The position numbers were made by a program, and so were the translations under genes. Under the pieces are notes generated by a model. The model saw nothing but the letters and a program-made list of their open reading frames with translations, made no database searches and was not told where the DNA came from. Of a stretch of DNA of 64,000 nucleotides, positions 10,894-20,716 are shown piece after piece (within the stretch, counting starts at the first letter, position 1; every line of letters starts with the position of its first letter). The DNA is taken from the NCBI GenBank assembly GCA_902515565.1, contig CABXVR010000003.1:1-64000 (forward strand). Reading direction: 5' to 3'. The stretch is from an uncultured Bacteroidota bacterium. Lineage in GTDB: Bacteria > Bacteroidota > Bacteroidia > Flavobacteriales > Flavobacteriaceae.

Positions 10894-13800
10894 TTAACTA
10901 TTTTTATTATTTCTAACTTTAACTTGGTATACTACATTTGGCTTTGTACCAACCGTATCTAACAAGTGATAAGCACGATCATCCTTAATTAACTTTGAAA
11001 TCGGACTTTCATCTTCATTTATATCCCCAAACCTCATTGCTCCACTACTGCAAGCAGCTGAACATGCACATGAGTCATTGAATTCTCCTTTTGCAACAGG
11101 ACGACCTTCAAGTTTCGCTTTTAAAATCACAGATTGAGTTGTTTGAATACAGAAAGAACATTTTTCCATAACGCCTCTGGATCTAACAGTAACATCTGGA
11201 TTTAAAACCATTCTCCCTAAATCGTCATTCATGTGATAATCAAATTCATCATTCTCATTATATAAGAACCAATTAAATCTTCTAACCTTGTAAGGACAGT
11301 TATTTGCACAGTATCTAGTACCTACACATCTATTATATGTCATCTGATTTTGCCCCTGTCTTCCATGTGTAGTTGCTGCTACTGGGCAAACTGTTTCACA
11401 TGGAGCGTGATTACAATGTTGACACATTATCGGTTGAAAGGCAACTTGTGGATTTTCCGATGGATTTTCCATTTCTCCAAATGTGGATAAAGAACTCCCT
11501 AAACCACTTATATCATCTTTTTTCTGATCATCACTTTCAAAAGAATCTTCAGAAGAATAGTATCTGTCAATTCTTAGCCAGTGCATATCACGACTTTTTC
11601 TAATTTCTTCTTTTCCAACAACTGGCACATTATTTTCAGCATGACATGCAATAACACAAGCTCCACAGCCTGTACATGCATTTAAGTCTATTGATAAATT
11701 AAAATGATGTCCTATTGATCTGTCAAATTCATCCCATAAATCAACTGAAGGAGATGAAACTGGAGTTTCTATATGATTTAGAGAAACTACTGCTTCAGGA
11801 TTCCAATCACTTACATTTTTAGTGTTAAAAATCTCTAGGCTCGTTTCTTTTATAATATCACCTCTGCCCATTAATGTGTTATGTAATTGAACACACGCAA
11901 ACTCATGAACTTCGTCAGTAAAATTAATTTTAATAGACTGAGTAGATTTAAAGTTCTTAAACAACTTAAAGCCGTTAACACCAGTCATCATTACTTCTTT
12001 AACTCCTCTATTTCTACCATAACCAAACGATAATCCGACGGTTCCTCGTGCTTGACCTGGTTGGATCATTACAGGAACTTTTATTTCGGTATCCTCTAAA
12101 CTGATAATGGCATACTTACCATTTAACCCTCCATCAGCTCCATTTTTACTTTGATTAAAAAATGTAGATGGTTCAAGGAACAGATTAAGTTTTTTAGCAT
12201 CTGCTTCTGAAATAGTCAAATAATTATCCCAAGTAGTTCTAGTGATAGGATCAGGAAATTCTTGTAGCCATGGATTATTCGCACATTGGCCGTCACCCAT
12301 TCCAGTTTTAGGATATAAATTTAACTCAAATGTATTGTCTAATATATTTTGAACTGAGTTAGCAAGAGTTAAAATATTACTATTATTTTTCTTATTATTT
12401 TTTAAATAAGTATTTCGTGATTTTATAGATTTTTTGTTTTCAAAAACGCCATCATGTAATGCTTGATTCCAAGTTTTATCACTTAGTATATTATTATTCC
12501 AGTTTGACTTTATATAATCATGGTAAGAAATACTATTACCGTTCCAAAACAATAATAATTCTTGAAATTGTTTAGTATCAAATATAGGTCTAATAGTTGG
12601 CTGAGTTATTGAGAATTCACCTCTTGACATTTCTGTATCTCCCCAAGATTCAAGATAATGTGGAGCAGCAGCAAGATAATTTACATGAAGAGCTGTTTCG
12701 TCATTTTTCATTGAAAATAACACAGACATTTCCGTCTTTTTTAAACCTTCAATAAATTTATCTGAATTTGATAAAGTGTAAACTGGATTAACTCCCGCCA
12801 TGATTATGGCTCCAACTTTACCATTATTCATATCAACAATTAATTTTGATACCTCATCATCATTTCCTTGTCTAGTTAATATAGTTCTCTCAGGCTGAAA
12901 AGCTTTTGAATTTAATTTTTGATTAATGTCAAGCACCAATCTTTGGAATTCTAAATCTTGTATTCCTGAAACAACTACTGGGTTTTCACTTTCCAATAAT
13001 TCCTTCATTAGATCATTCACAACATTAACAAGTTTATCGCTAATATTTATGTCAGCTTGTATATTGAATAATTTGGAGTAAATAGATAATAACACAAGCT
13101 TTTGCTCATTTTGATTTACAGGGAATCTCTTGTCTGCGTTCGCACCAGTTAAAGACATGTTTGCTTCAAAATGGATGTGTCTAGACATTTTACCATTAGT
13201 AGGGATTCTAGATTTTCCATACATTGAGTCAAATCCGCCACCTTGCCAATCACCTAAAATATCTGCACCAATGGATACAATTAAATCTGCTAAAGAAAAA
13301 TCATAATTTGCTAATCCTCTTGATCCGTATTTAGCTTCATAAGCATCTAGTGCAGCTGATTCAGAAACCGAATCGTAAAAAACATGTTTTGTGTTAGAAT
13401 AATTATTTTTAAACTCATTAATTAATTTTTGTGTAGAAGGGCTAGCAAAAGTCTGAGTTAAAAGAACTATAGACTTTGAACTATTTTTTAAAGAATTTAA
13501 TTTTTTCTTTGTATCACTATCAAACTCAGCCCAAGAACTTTCCACTTGATTTTTAAATGGCTTAACTAGTCTAAAGCTGTCATATAAGTCTAGTACAGAA
13601 GCCTGAACTCTGGCATTTGCAGAAGCAGATATAGGAGCTAATTTATTTAATTCAACTTTGATCGGTCTTCCTTCTCTAGTCTTTATCAACACATTAGCAA
13701 AATCATATCCATTTGCAATTGTGGTTGCATAGTAATTAGCTATACCAGGTATTATTTGTTCAGGTTGAACAACATAAGGTATAGATTTGATTACTGGACC

Positions 13801-14025
13801 TTCGCAAGCTGCCAAAGAAGCAGCAGCAGTACTAAAGCCAACATATTTAAGAAAATCTCTTCTAGAAGTTGAAGAATTTGATAAATTTTTGTCATCACCT
13901 AGAAATTCATCAACAGGAATTTCTTCGATAAATTCTTTCTGACCTAGTGACTCCAATGCACTATTATTTAACGGATTTAACTCCGCTAAATTTTTCCAAT
14001 ATTTCTTATTCTTATTTGATGACAT
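10894..14025 (-). CDS. actB: Alternative complex III iron-sulfur/molybdopterin-oxidoreductase-like subunit ActB
   Basis: 1043 aa; SRRDFLKYVGFSTAAASLAAC Tat-like N-terminus; CTGCGACVIACHAEN, CQHCNHAPCETVCPVAAT, RYCANNCPYKVRRFN. Confidence 0.95.
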   Translation of the reverse strand: MSSNKNKKYWKNLAELNPLNNSALESLGQKEFIEEIPVDEFLGDDKNLSNSSTSRRDFLKYVGFSTAAASLAACEGPVIKSIPYVVQPEQIIPGIANYYATTIANGYDFANVLIKTREGRPIKVELNKLAPISASANARVQASVLDLYDSFRLVKPFKNQVESSWAEFDSDTKKKLNSLKNSSKSIVLLTQTFASPSTQKLINEFKNNYSNTKHVFYDSVSESAALDAYEAKYGSRGLANYDFSLADLIVSIGADILGDWQGGGFDSMYGKSRIPTNGKMSRHIHFEANMSLTGANADKRFPVNQNEQKLVLLSIYSKLFNIQADINISDKLVNVVNDLMKELLESENPVVVSGIQDLEFQRLVLDINQKLNSKAFQPERTILTRQGNDDEVSKLIVDMNNGKVGAIIMAGVNPVYTLSNSDKFIEGLKKTEMSVLFSMKNDETALHVNYLAAAPHYLESWGDTEMSRGEFSITQPTIRPIFDTKQFQELLLFWNGNSISYHDYIKSNWNNNILSDKTWNQALHDGVFENKKSIKSRNTYLKNNKKNNSNILTLANSVQNILDNTFELNLYPKTGMGDGQCANNPWLQEFPDPITRTTWDNYLTISEADAKKLNLFLEPSTFFNQSKNGADGGLNGKYAIISLEDTEIKVPVMIQPGQARGTVGLSFGYGRNRGVKEVMMTGVNGFKLFKNFKSTQSIKINFTDEVHEFACVQLHNTLMGRGDIIKETSLEIFNTKNVSDWNPEAVVSLNHIETPVSSPSVDLWDEFDRSIGHHFNLSIDLNACTGCGACVIACHAENNVPVVGKEEIRKSRDMHWLRIDRYYSSEDSFESDDQKKDDISGLGSSLSTFGEMENPSENPQVAFQPIMCQHCNHAPCETVCPVAATTHGRQGQNQMTYNRCVGTRYCANNCPYKVRRFNWFLYNENDEFDYHMNDDLGRMVLNPDVTVRSRGVMEKCSFCIQTTQSVILKAKLEGRPVAKGEFNDSCACSAACSSGAMRFGDINEDESPISKLIKDDRAYHLLDTVGTKPNVVYQVKVRNNKNS

Positions 14026-14045
14026 AAATAATTATATATAAAATA

Positions 14046-15377
14046 TTAATAATGACATTTTCCACATTCTAATCCACCCATTTGAGCAGCAGTTAACTTA
14101 TCAACTCCATATTTTTTGGATAATTGCTCATGAATTTTTTCATAATACTGATTGTCTTTAACTTTAACATTAGTTTCACGATGACAATTAATACACCAAC
14201 CCATTGTTAAAGGTGAGTACTGATACATAATCTCCATCTCTTCAACTGGACCATGGCAAGTTTGACATTCAATATCTCCAACAGAAACGTGCTGAGCATG
14301 ATTAAAGTATGAAAAGTCTGGAAGGTTATGAATTCTTACCCACTTGACAGCTTGAGTTTCGCCTGTGTATTCTTGAGATTCATCATCCCATCCAACGGCT
14401 TTGTATAACTTTTGGATTTCAGCATCATAAAATTCTTTGGAGTATTCGTCTGTTGTTTCCCCATTATATTCATAAATTGATTTGTGACAATTCATACATA
14501 CATTAAGAGAAGGTATTCCAGAATGCTTACTAACTCGGGCAGAAGAATGGCAATAATTACAATCTATTTCGTTATCTCCAGAGTGAATTTTGTGTGAGTA
14601 ATGTATAGGTTGAACAGGTTCATAACCTTGATTAATTCCAATTTGCATTAAAAAGCCATAAACAAAATAAGCACTAACTAAAAGCATTATAATAGCACTA
14701 CACAACATTAAGAATTGATTATCAACAAAAGCTTTCCAAAGAGGTTTTCTTGTTGATTTCTTTTTTGTTGGCAACTGGATATTATTTTGAGCAGCAAAAC
14801 TTCTAAGGGTTTTATTTACAACAAATAAACCTGCCGATAAAAGAAGAAACATAAATGCGAAAACACCTAATATAATTTCATTAGAAATGCCATTGGAATT
14901 ATTTTCAGTTGTTGCTACCTCGACAGCTTTGACTACTGGAGCCGGTTTTTCTTGAGCGGTGTAGGCTAATATATTATCAATATCTGAATCTGATAATTGT
15001 GGGAAAGCAGTCATCGCTGATCCATTATATTCAGCATAAATTTTGTTAGCATATTCATCCCCTGACTTGATAAGAGACGCACTGTTTCTTATCCATGAAT
15101 ACATCCATTTTTGATCAAGTCCTTCGTCATTATAAAGTCGGTCTTCAACTCCTCTTAATGCAGGACCAGTCATTTTTTTATCAAGCTTATGACAAGCAGC
15201 GCAATTGGAATTAAATAAAGCTTTTCCCTTTACAGGGTCAGCGTCCTGAGCATAAGAAGAAAATGTAAAAATAAAAGCAAATGACAAGAATAATTTTCCA
15301 AGATAGGAACATGGAAAAAAATTTGAATTTTTAATTAAGTAAAATTTAGAATCTACTTTATTATATTTTTTATTCAT
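14046..15377 (-). CDS. actA: Alternative complex III multiheme cytochrome ActA with N-terminal class I cytochrome c domain
   Basis: 443 aa; six CXXCH motifs: CAACH (N-terminal) plus CNYCH, CMNCH, CQTCH, CINCH, CGKCH. Confidence 0.92.
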   Translation of the reverse strand: MNKKYNKVDSKFYLIKNSNFFPCSYLGKLFLSFAFIFTFSSYAQDADPVKGKALFNSNCAACHKLDKKMTGPALRGVEDRLYNDEGLDQKWMYSWIRNSASLIKSGDEYANKIYAEYNGSAMTAFPQLSDSDIDNILAYTAQEKPAPVVKAVEVATTENNSNGISNEIILGVFAFMFLLLSAGLFVVNKTLRSFAAQNNIQLPTKKKSTRKPLWKAFVDNQFLMLCSAIIMLLVSAYFVYGFLMQIGINQGYEPVQPIHYSHKIHSGDNEIDCNYCHSSARVSKHSGIPSLNVCMNCHKSIYEYNGETTDEYSKEFYDAEIQKLYKAVGWDDESQEYTGETQAVKWVRIHNLPDFSYFNHAQHVSVGDIECQTCHGPVEEMEIMYQYSPLTMGWCINCHRETNVKVKDNQYYEKIHEQLSKKYGVDKLTAAQMGGLECGKCHY

Positions 15378-15412
15378 TTAAAAAAGAAAAAATCGTTCAT
15401 AAAATTCAAGCA

Positions 15413-15420
15413 CAAAAATA
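15413..15420 (-). promoter_or_regulatory. Putative -7 box (TATTTTTG) of the act-cta operon promoter
   Basis: Reverse strand TATTTTTG fits TAnnTTTG, about 35 bp before the actA ATG; -33 element (GTTA at 19 nt) is poor. Confidence 0.4.
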
Positions 15421-15500
15421 ATACATATCAACGATTATTTAACTCACATATATGGTAATTTTAAGTCAAATATATAATTTATAAACATTCTAAATAATAT

Positions 15501-15533
15501 ATTTAGAGCTTATTAAAAATAAGTATACATTTG
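15501..15533 (+). promoter_or_regulatory. Putative promoter for the SPOR-domain gene (TTTA-N20-TACATTTG)
   Basis: TACATTTG at 15526-15533, TTTA at 15502-15505. Confidence 0.4.
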
Positions 15534-15554
15534 TAATTCAAAATTAAATAAAAA

Positions 15555-15959
15555 TTGAATAAAATTATAGCTTACTTAATTATATTTTTTTGTTGTGCTA
15601 ACTTGTTTTCACAAAACAAATTAGTACAAATAAATAAAGACAACAGAATAGATACTTTGCTAAAACTCAAAAAAGAAATTAACAAAAATACATTTAATTT
15701 AAAAATTCAAATATTTAGCGGAAAAAGAGACAAAGCTTTAGAGCTAATTGAAAATCATAGTGAAAGCAGTTATGTCAATACTAGTATAGAGCTAGTTTAC
15801 GAAACTCCCAATTATAAAGTTTGGATAGGTGATTTTTATTCACAACTAGAAGCTGACAAAAAACTTTTAATGATTAAAAAAAAATATCCCGAAGCTTTTA
15901 TATTTAGACCCAAGCCAAAGATCGAAAATACTGATGCTAATCCAGATGAAATAAATTAA
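15555..15959 (+). CDS. SPOR domain-containing secreted protein
   Basis: 134 aa, TTG start, signal peptide; FNLKIQIFSGKRDKALELI...YKVWIGDFYSQLEADKKLLMIKKKYPEAFIF pattern of SPOR domains. Confidence 0.8.
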   Translation: MNKIIAYLIIFFCCANLFSQNKLVQINKDNRIDTLLKLKKEINKNTFNLKIQIFSGKRDKALELIENHSESSYVNTSIELVYETPNYKVWIGDFYSQLEADKKLLMIKKKYPEAFIFRPKPKIENTDANPDEIN

Positions 15960-15967
15960 TAAAAAAA

Positions 15968-18658
15968 CTATTTAAGTTTTTTCTTAATTTCTACCTGCTG
16001 AAAACCTTCAATAATATCACCTTCTTTTAAATCGTTATAATTTTTTATTTGTATTCCACAATCATAGCCTTTGGCAACTTCTTTAACGTCATCTTTGAAC
16101 CTTTTTAAAGAAGCTAATTCTCCTGAATAAATTACAACTCCATCACGAATCAATCTAATACCACAGTTTCTAAATATTTTACCAGTAATAACCATACAAC
16201 CTGCGATAGTACCGATTTTTGAGATTTTAAAAGTCTCTCTGACTTCTGAGGTACCAGTTATCTCTTCTTTAAAGTCTGGAGACAACATTCCTTCCATAGC
16301 ATCTTTCAAGTCATTAATAGCGTCGTATATTATTGAATAGATTCTGATGTCTATTTCTTCTTTGTCTGCAATTTGTCTTGCATTCCCAGTTGGTCTAACA
16401 TTAAAACCAATTATAATTGCATCTGAAGCAGATGCTAATAAAACATCACTTTCTGTTATGGCTCCAACTGCTTTGTGAATAATATTTACTTGAATTTCTT
16501 CAGTTGATAATTTCTGGAAGGAATCAGTTAAGGCTTCTACAGAACCATCCACATCCCCTTTGAGAATAATATTTAATTCTTTAAAGTCCCCTAATGCAAT
16601 TCGTCTTCCAATTTCGTCTAGAGTAATGTGCCTTTGAGTTCTAACAGATTGCTCTCTTTGTAATTGGGTTCTTTTAACTGCAATTTGCTTAGCTTCTCTT
16701 TCATCTGAAAATACAATAAATTTGTCACCAGCTTGGGGAGCACCATCCAAACCAAGGATTGATATTGGAGATGAAGGGCCAGCGGTTTCAACAATATTAC
16801 CTCTTTCATCGTGCATAGCTTTAACTTTACCACTATTTTTTCCAGCTAAAACGTAATCACCAATTTTTAATGTTCCGGTTTGAACTAAAATAGTGGAAAC
16901 ATAACCTCTTCCTTTATCTAAAAAAGCTTCTACTACTGTTCCTGAAGAAGCTCTATTAGGGTTAGCCTTAAGCTCTAGGAGCTCTGCTTCTAATAACACT
17001 TTTTCCAATAAGTCATCTACACCATCACCCTTTAACGCAGAAATATCATGAGACTGAATTTTACCTCCCCAATCTTCAACCAATAGGTTCATTTGAGAAA
17101 GACCTTCTTTAATTTTATCTGGGTTGGCCGTTGGTCTATCAATTTTATTAATTGCAAAGACTATAGGAACTCCTGCTGCTTGAGCATGAGAGATAGCCTC
17201 TTTTGTTTGAGGCATTATATCGTCGTCTGCAGCAATTACAATAATTGCTAAATCTGTTACTTGTGCTCCTCTAGCCCTCATTGCTGTAAATGCCTCATGC
17301 CCAGGAGTATCTAAAAAAGTTATTTTTTGTCCACTCGATAGCTCTACACTATATGCTCCGATGTGTTGTGTGATGCCACCTGATTCACCAGCAATAACAT
17401 TTTCTTTTCTAATGTAATCCAGCAGCGAAGTTTTACCATGATCAACATGCCCCATGACGGTAACAATTGGTGCTCTTGGTTTTAAATCTTCTTCATTATC
17501 TAATATTTCTTCTATCGAATCTTCTATATCTGCAGTTACAAACTCAACACTGTAACCAAATTCTTCAGCAACAATACTTAGTGTTTCTGCGTCCAAACGC
17601 TGGTTCATTGTAACCATCATTCCTAAGGTCATACAAGCCGAAATTATTTCAGTAACTGAGACATTCATCATTGTAGCAACCTCGCTAGCAGTGACAAATT
17701 CTGTTACCTTTAACAATTTACTTTCTGCCTCTACATTCGCAAGTTCATCTTCTGTTTTTTGACGATGCTGGTCTCTTTTCTCTTTTCTGTACTTTGCACC
17801 CTTACCTTTTGAACTCTTACCTTGAAGTTTTTCAAGTGTTTCTCTAACTTGTTTTTGAACTTCTTCAGCACTAGGCTCTTCTCTTGTAGAAGGAGTATTT
17901 TTTGGTTTGAAATTAGATTTTTGAGCTGTTCTTTGGCCTGGTTTTTGAGTAGATTTCGCATTATCATTAGGCTTGCTAATTCTCCTTCTCTTTCTTTTTG
18001 AATTAGATGGAGATTGACTTTCTTTTTTCTTTTCAGATTTAAATTTTGATAAATCAATAGTTTCACCTGTTGATTTGAGCCCAGATAACTTTTTGTATTT
18101 AGTAGTAACCGTATCAGATTCATCTTTACTCTCTTCGTTACCAACTTTAACGTCTTTATTAACTACTTCTTCAGTTGTAGCAGTAGGTTTTTCAGGGTTT
18201 ATGACTTCTTCTTTTGGAGTCTTTTCACCTGTAGTTGCTTTTTTAACCTCATTAGATGAAGATTCTACAGATTCTTTGATTTGTACAACTTTATTTTTTG
18301 CTAATTTAGGTTGAAGATCAATTTTTCCAACTTTTTTTACTTCTTTTAACTTTGAAGAAGCTGTTATAACTTTCGCTTCTTCTTCTTTTTTCTTTAATAA
18401 AAGTTCAATTTCAGCCTCTCTTTTAATTCTTAGTGCTTCTTTTTCTTTGGATTTAGCCTCACCTAATTCTTTAGAAGCAACTTTTTTATTTGCATCAGTT
18501 TGAAATTCATTAGATAATAGTTCATAAATTTCTAAAGAAATTTTGGTAGTTGGACGTTTTTCAATCTCAATGCTTTTAGATTCAAGAAAATCTATAGCAC
18601 GGTCTATTGAAATATTCAACTCCCTTAACACTTTATTTAATCTAATATTTTCAGCCAT
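15968..18658 (-). CDS. infB: Translation initiation factor IF-2
   Basis: 896 aa; [52 protein letters not shown]. Confidence 0.98.
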   Translation of the reverse strand: MAENIRLNKVLRELNISIDRAIDFLESKSIEIEKRPTTKISLEIYELLSNEFQTDANKKVASKELGEAKSKEKEALRIKREAEIELLLKKKEEEAKVITASSKLKEVKKVGKIDLQPKLAKNKVVQIKESVESSSNEVKKATTGEKTPKEEVINPEKPTATTEEVVNKDVKVGNEESKDESDTVTTKYKKLSGLKSTGETIDLSKFKSEKKKESQSPSNSKRKRRRISKPNDNAKSTQKPGQRTAQKSNFKPKNTPSTREEPSAEEVQKQVRETLEKLQGKSSKGKGAKYRKEKRDQHRQKTEDELANVEAESKLLKVTEFVTASEVATMMNVSVTEIISACMTLGMMVTMNQRLDAETLSIVAEEFGYSVEFVTADIEDSIEEILDNEEDLKPRAPIVTVMGHVDHGKTSLLDYIRKENVIAGESGGITQHIGAYSVELSSGQKITFLDTPGHEAFTAMRARGAQVTDLAIIVIAADDDIMPQTKEAISHAQAAGVPIVFAINKIDRPTANPDKIKEGLSQMNLLVEDWGGKIQSHDISALKGDGVDDLLEKVLLEAELLELKANPNRASSGTVVEAFLDKGRGYVSTILVQTGTLKIGDYVLAGKNSGKVKAMHDERGNIVETAGPSSPISILGLDGAPQAGDKFIVFSDEREAKQIAVKRTQLQREQSVRTQRHITLDEIGRRIALGDFKELNIILKGDVDGSVEALTDSFQKLSTEEIQVNIIHKAVGAITESDVLLASASDAIIIGFNVRPTGNARQIADKEEIDIRIYSIIYDAINDLKDAMEGMLSPDFKEEITGTSEVRETFKISKIGTIAGCMVITGKIFRNCGIRLIRDGVVIYSGELASLKRFKDDVKEVAKGYDCGIQIKNYNDLKEGDIIEGFQQVEIKKKLK

Positions 18659-18679
18659 AAATTGGTTTAAATTATATTA

Positions 18680-19912
18680 TCAATCTTCAAATTCTTCTTT
18701 AAGAATTCTAACTACCTCAACAATAGTCTCTTCTTCAAGATCAGTTCTTTTTACTAAATCAACAACTTCCTGTTCCAGAACGCTTTTTGCTGTATCCAAA
18801 CCAGCCTTAGCAAGTTCATCAATAACCCATCCGTCGATTTCATCGCTAAATTCTCTTAATTCTACATCTTCTTCAACTCCTTCTCTAAACACATCTATTT
18901 CATATCCAGTTATTTGACCTGCCAATCTAATATTATGACCACCACGTCCAATTGCTTTACTAACTTCTTCTGGTTTTAAAATTACTTCAGCTCTTTTGTT
19001 TTCTTCATCAATTTTGATGGAGGTAATTCTTGCTGGACTAAGTGAACGTGTTATAAAAAGTTGAAGATTATTTGTGTAATTAATCACATCAATATTTTCA
19101 TTACCTAACTCTCTAACTATTCCATGAATTCTAGAGCCCTTCATTCCCACACATGCTCCAACAGGATCTATTCTATCATCGTATGAATCTACTGCTACTT
19201 TGGCTTTTTCACCAGGAATTCTAACGACTTTTTTAACATTTATAAGACCATCAAATACCTCAGGAATTTCTTGTTCAAATAATTTTTCTAAGAATAAAGG
19301 CGATGTCCTAGACATAACTATTGATGGTTTTGAACCTTTTAATTCAACACTTTCAATAACTCCTCTAATATTATCTCCCTTTCTAAAAAAATCAGAGGGA
19401 ATTTGTTTTTCTTTTGGCATTATAATCTCATTTCCTTCATCATCAAGTAATATGATAGCTCTATGTCTTATATGATGAACTTCAGCTGTATAAATTTCAC
19501 CAACTAAATCTTTAAATTGCTTATAGATATTAGTGTTATCATGCTCATGGATCTTAGAAACTAAATTTTGTCTTAGTGCTAAAATAGCTCTTCTACCAAG
19601 GTCAAATAATTTAACTTCTTCCGAAACATCCTCACCAACCTCAAAATCAGGTTCAATTAGTCTTGCTTCACTAAGTGATATTTCGCCATTTTCATCTTCA
19701 ATTTCACCATCAGCAACAACTACTCTGTTTCTCCAAATCTCCAAATCTCCTTTGTCTGGGTTAATTATAATATCAAAATTATCATCATCTCCAAACTTTC
19801 TTTTTAAGGCACTTCTAAAAACATCTTCTAAAATAGTCATTAGAGTTACTCTGTCAATTAATTTGTCGTCTTTAAATTCAGAAAAAGACTCTATTAAGGC
19901 TATATTTTCCAT
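18680..19912 (-). CDS. nusA: Transcription termination/antitermination factor NusA
   Basis: 410 aa; DPVGACVGMKGSRIHGIVRELGNENIDVI, VSKAIGRGGHNIRLAGQITGYEIDV. Confidence 0.97.
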   Translation of the reverse strand: MENIALIESFSEFKDDKLIDRVTLMTILEDVFRSALKRKFGDDDNFDIIINPDKGDLEIWRNRVVVADGEIEDENGEISLSEARLIEPDFEVGEDVSEEVKLFDLGRRAILALRQNLVSKIHEHDNTNIYKQFKDLVGEIYTAEVHHIRHRAIILLDDEGNEIIMPKEKQIPSDFFRKGDNIRGVIESVELKGSKPSIVMSRTSPLFLEKLFEQEIPEVFDGLINVKKVVRIPGEKAKVAVDSYDDRIDPVGACVGMKGSRIHGIVRELGNENIDVINYTNNLQLFITRSLSPARITSIKIDEENKRAEVILKPEEVSKAIGRGGHNIRLAGQITGYEIDVFREGVEEDVELREFSDEIDGWVIDELAKAGLDTAKSVLEQEVVDLVKRTDLEEETIVEVVRILKEEFED

Positions 19913-19921
19913 AATATAATA

Positions 19922-20383
19922 TTAAAATTTAATTTTAACTTTTGCTTCGTTTATATCTTTGTACAAAAGATTTATTTCTTTTTCAACAGTGATTTTACCC
20001 TTACCAATTTTTTTAGGTTCACGTTGTTTCCATTTCAGTTTAATCTCATCATTAGTGGCCTCAACTAATTCAGCCTCATAGTGATTATCATTAGTTCTAA
20101 CTTGTAAAACTCTTCCAATATTTTTTATAAATTGTCTAGAAATAGTTAATGCTGCAGAAGCTCCTGCCGAACTAACTTCTAAAGAAAAATCATGTTCATC
20201 TCTGTCAATATTGTGTTCGATAGCGCGACTTATAAACATACAGTCTTCTACCAAAACTCCTTTATCTCCATCAATAACTATTCTAATCTTGTTGCCAGAC
20301 AAAATTTCGAAATCTGTTAAAAAAAGATCTTCTCTTTCTAACAAACTTTTTTTAAGTAATTCTTCTACAATTGATTTAAACAT
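19922..20383 (-). CDS. rimP: Ribosome maturation factor RimP
   Basis: 153 aa immediately upstream of nusA; VLVEDCMFISRAIEHNID...FSLEVSSAGAS. Confidence 0.93.
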   Translation of the reverse strand: MFKSIVEELLKKSLLEREDLFLTDFEILSGNKIRIVIDGDKGVLVEDCMFISRAIEHNIDRDEHDFSLEVSSAGASAALTISRQFIKNIGRVLQVRTNDNHYEAELVEATNDEIKLKWKQREPKKIGKGKITVEKEINLLYKDINEAKVKIKF

Positions 20384-20391
20384 AATTCTAT

Positions 20392-20416
20392 AAAAAGAGG
20401 GGACTTTAGTCCCCTC
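20392..20416 (-). terminator. Terminator-like hairpin plus U-tract (GAGGGGACTAAAGTCCCCTC-TTTTT) between tRNA-Gln and rimP; possible attenuator
   Basis: Perfect 8-9 bp stem 20397-20405/20408-20416 followed on the minus strand by TTTTT (20392-20396). Confidence 0.75.
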
Positions 20417-20510
20417 ATAATCATTAATAATAATTAAAGATGCAAATATACAAATTTAATTTTTATTCTTAATTACTTCCTTCAAGAGGAATGTAAATAA
20501 GGTTTATCAG

Positions 20511-20583
20511 TTGGCCCACTAGGTTTCGAACCTAGACTCTTCTGCACCAAAAACAGACGTGTTACCAGTTACACCATAGGCCA
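20511..20583 (-). tRNA. tRNA-Gln (anticodon TTG)
   Basis: Reverse strand TGGCCTATGGTGTAACTGGTAACACGTCTGTTTTTGGTGCAGAAGAGTCTAGGTTCGAAACCTAGTGGGCCA; cloverleaf pairs; anticodon loop TTTTGGT; no encoded CCA. Confidence 0.95.
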
Positions 20584-20596
20584 ATTGCTGAGCGTG

Positions 20597-20627
20597 CAAA
20601 TTTATAATAATCTTTTATTTTAACAAG
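20597..20627 (-). promoter_or_regulatory. Putative promoter for tRNA-Gln (CTTG-N19-TAAATTTG)
   Basis: Reverse strand CTTG (20624-20627), 19-nt spacer, TAAATTTG (20597-20604). Confidence 0.6.
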
Positions 20628-20716
20628 ATTTTTTAAAAAATAAATTTTGATTAAATAATTGTTAAAAAAGATAGAGTATAAATTTTATAGTTAAATTTGG
20701 CTTTCAAAATATATTT

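Noticed and set aside
4076-15377. Large redox operon as a possible new respiratory system
   Set aside because: Gene content and order match known alternative complex III plus aa3 oxidase of Bacteroidota.
17731-18144. 137-aa minus-strand ORF
   Set aside because: Alternative frame of the low-complexity infB N-terminal region.
19533-19919. 128-aa plus-strand ORF antisense to nusA
   Set aside because: Shadow ORF; the nusA frame has clear S1/KH motifs and explains the open frame.
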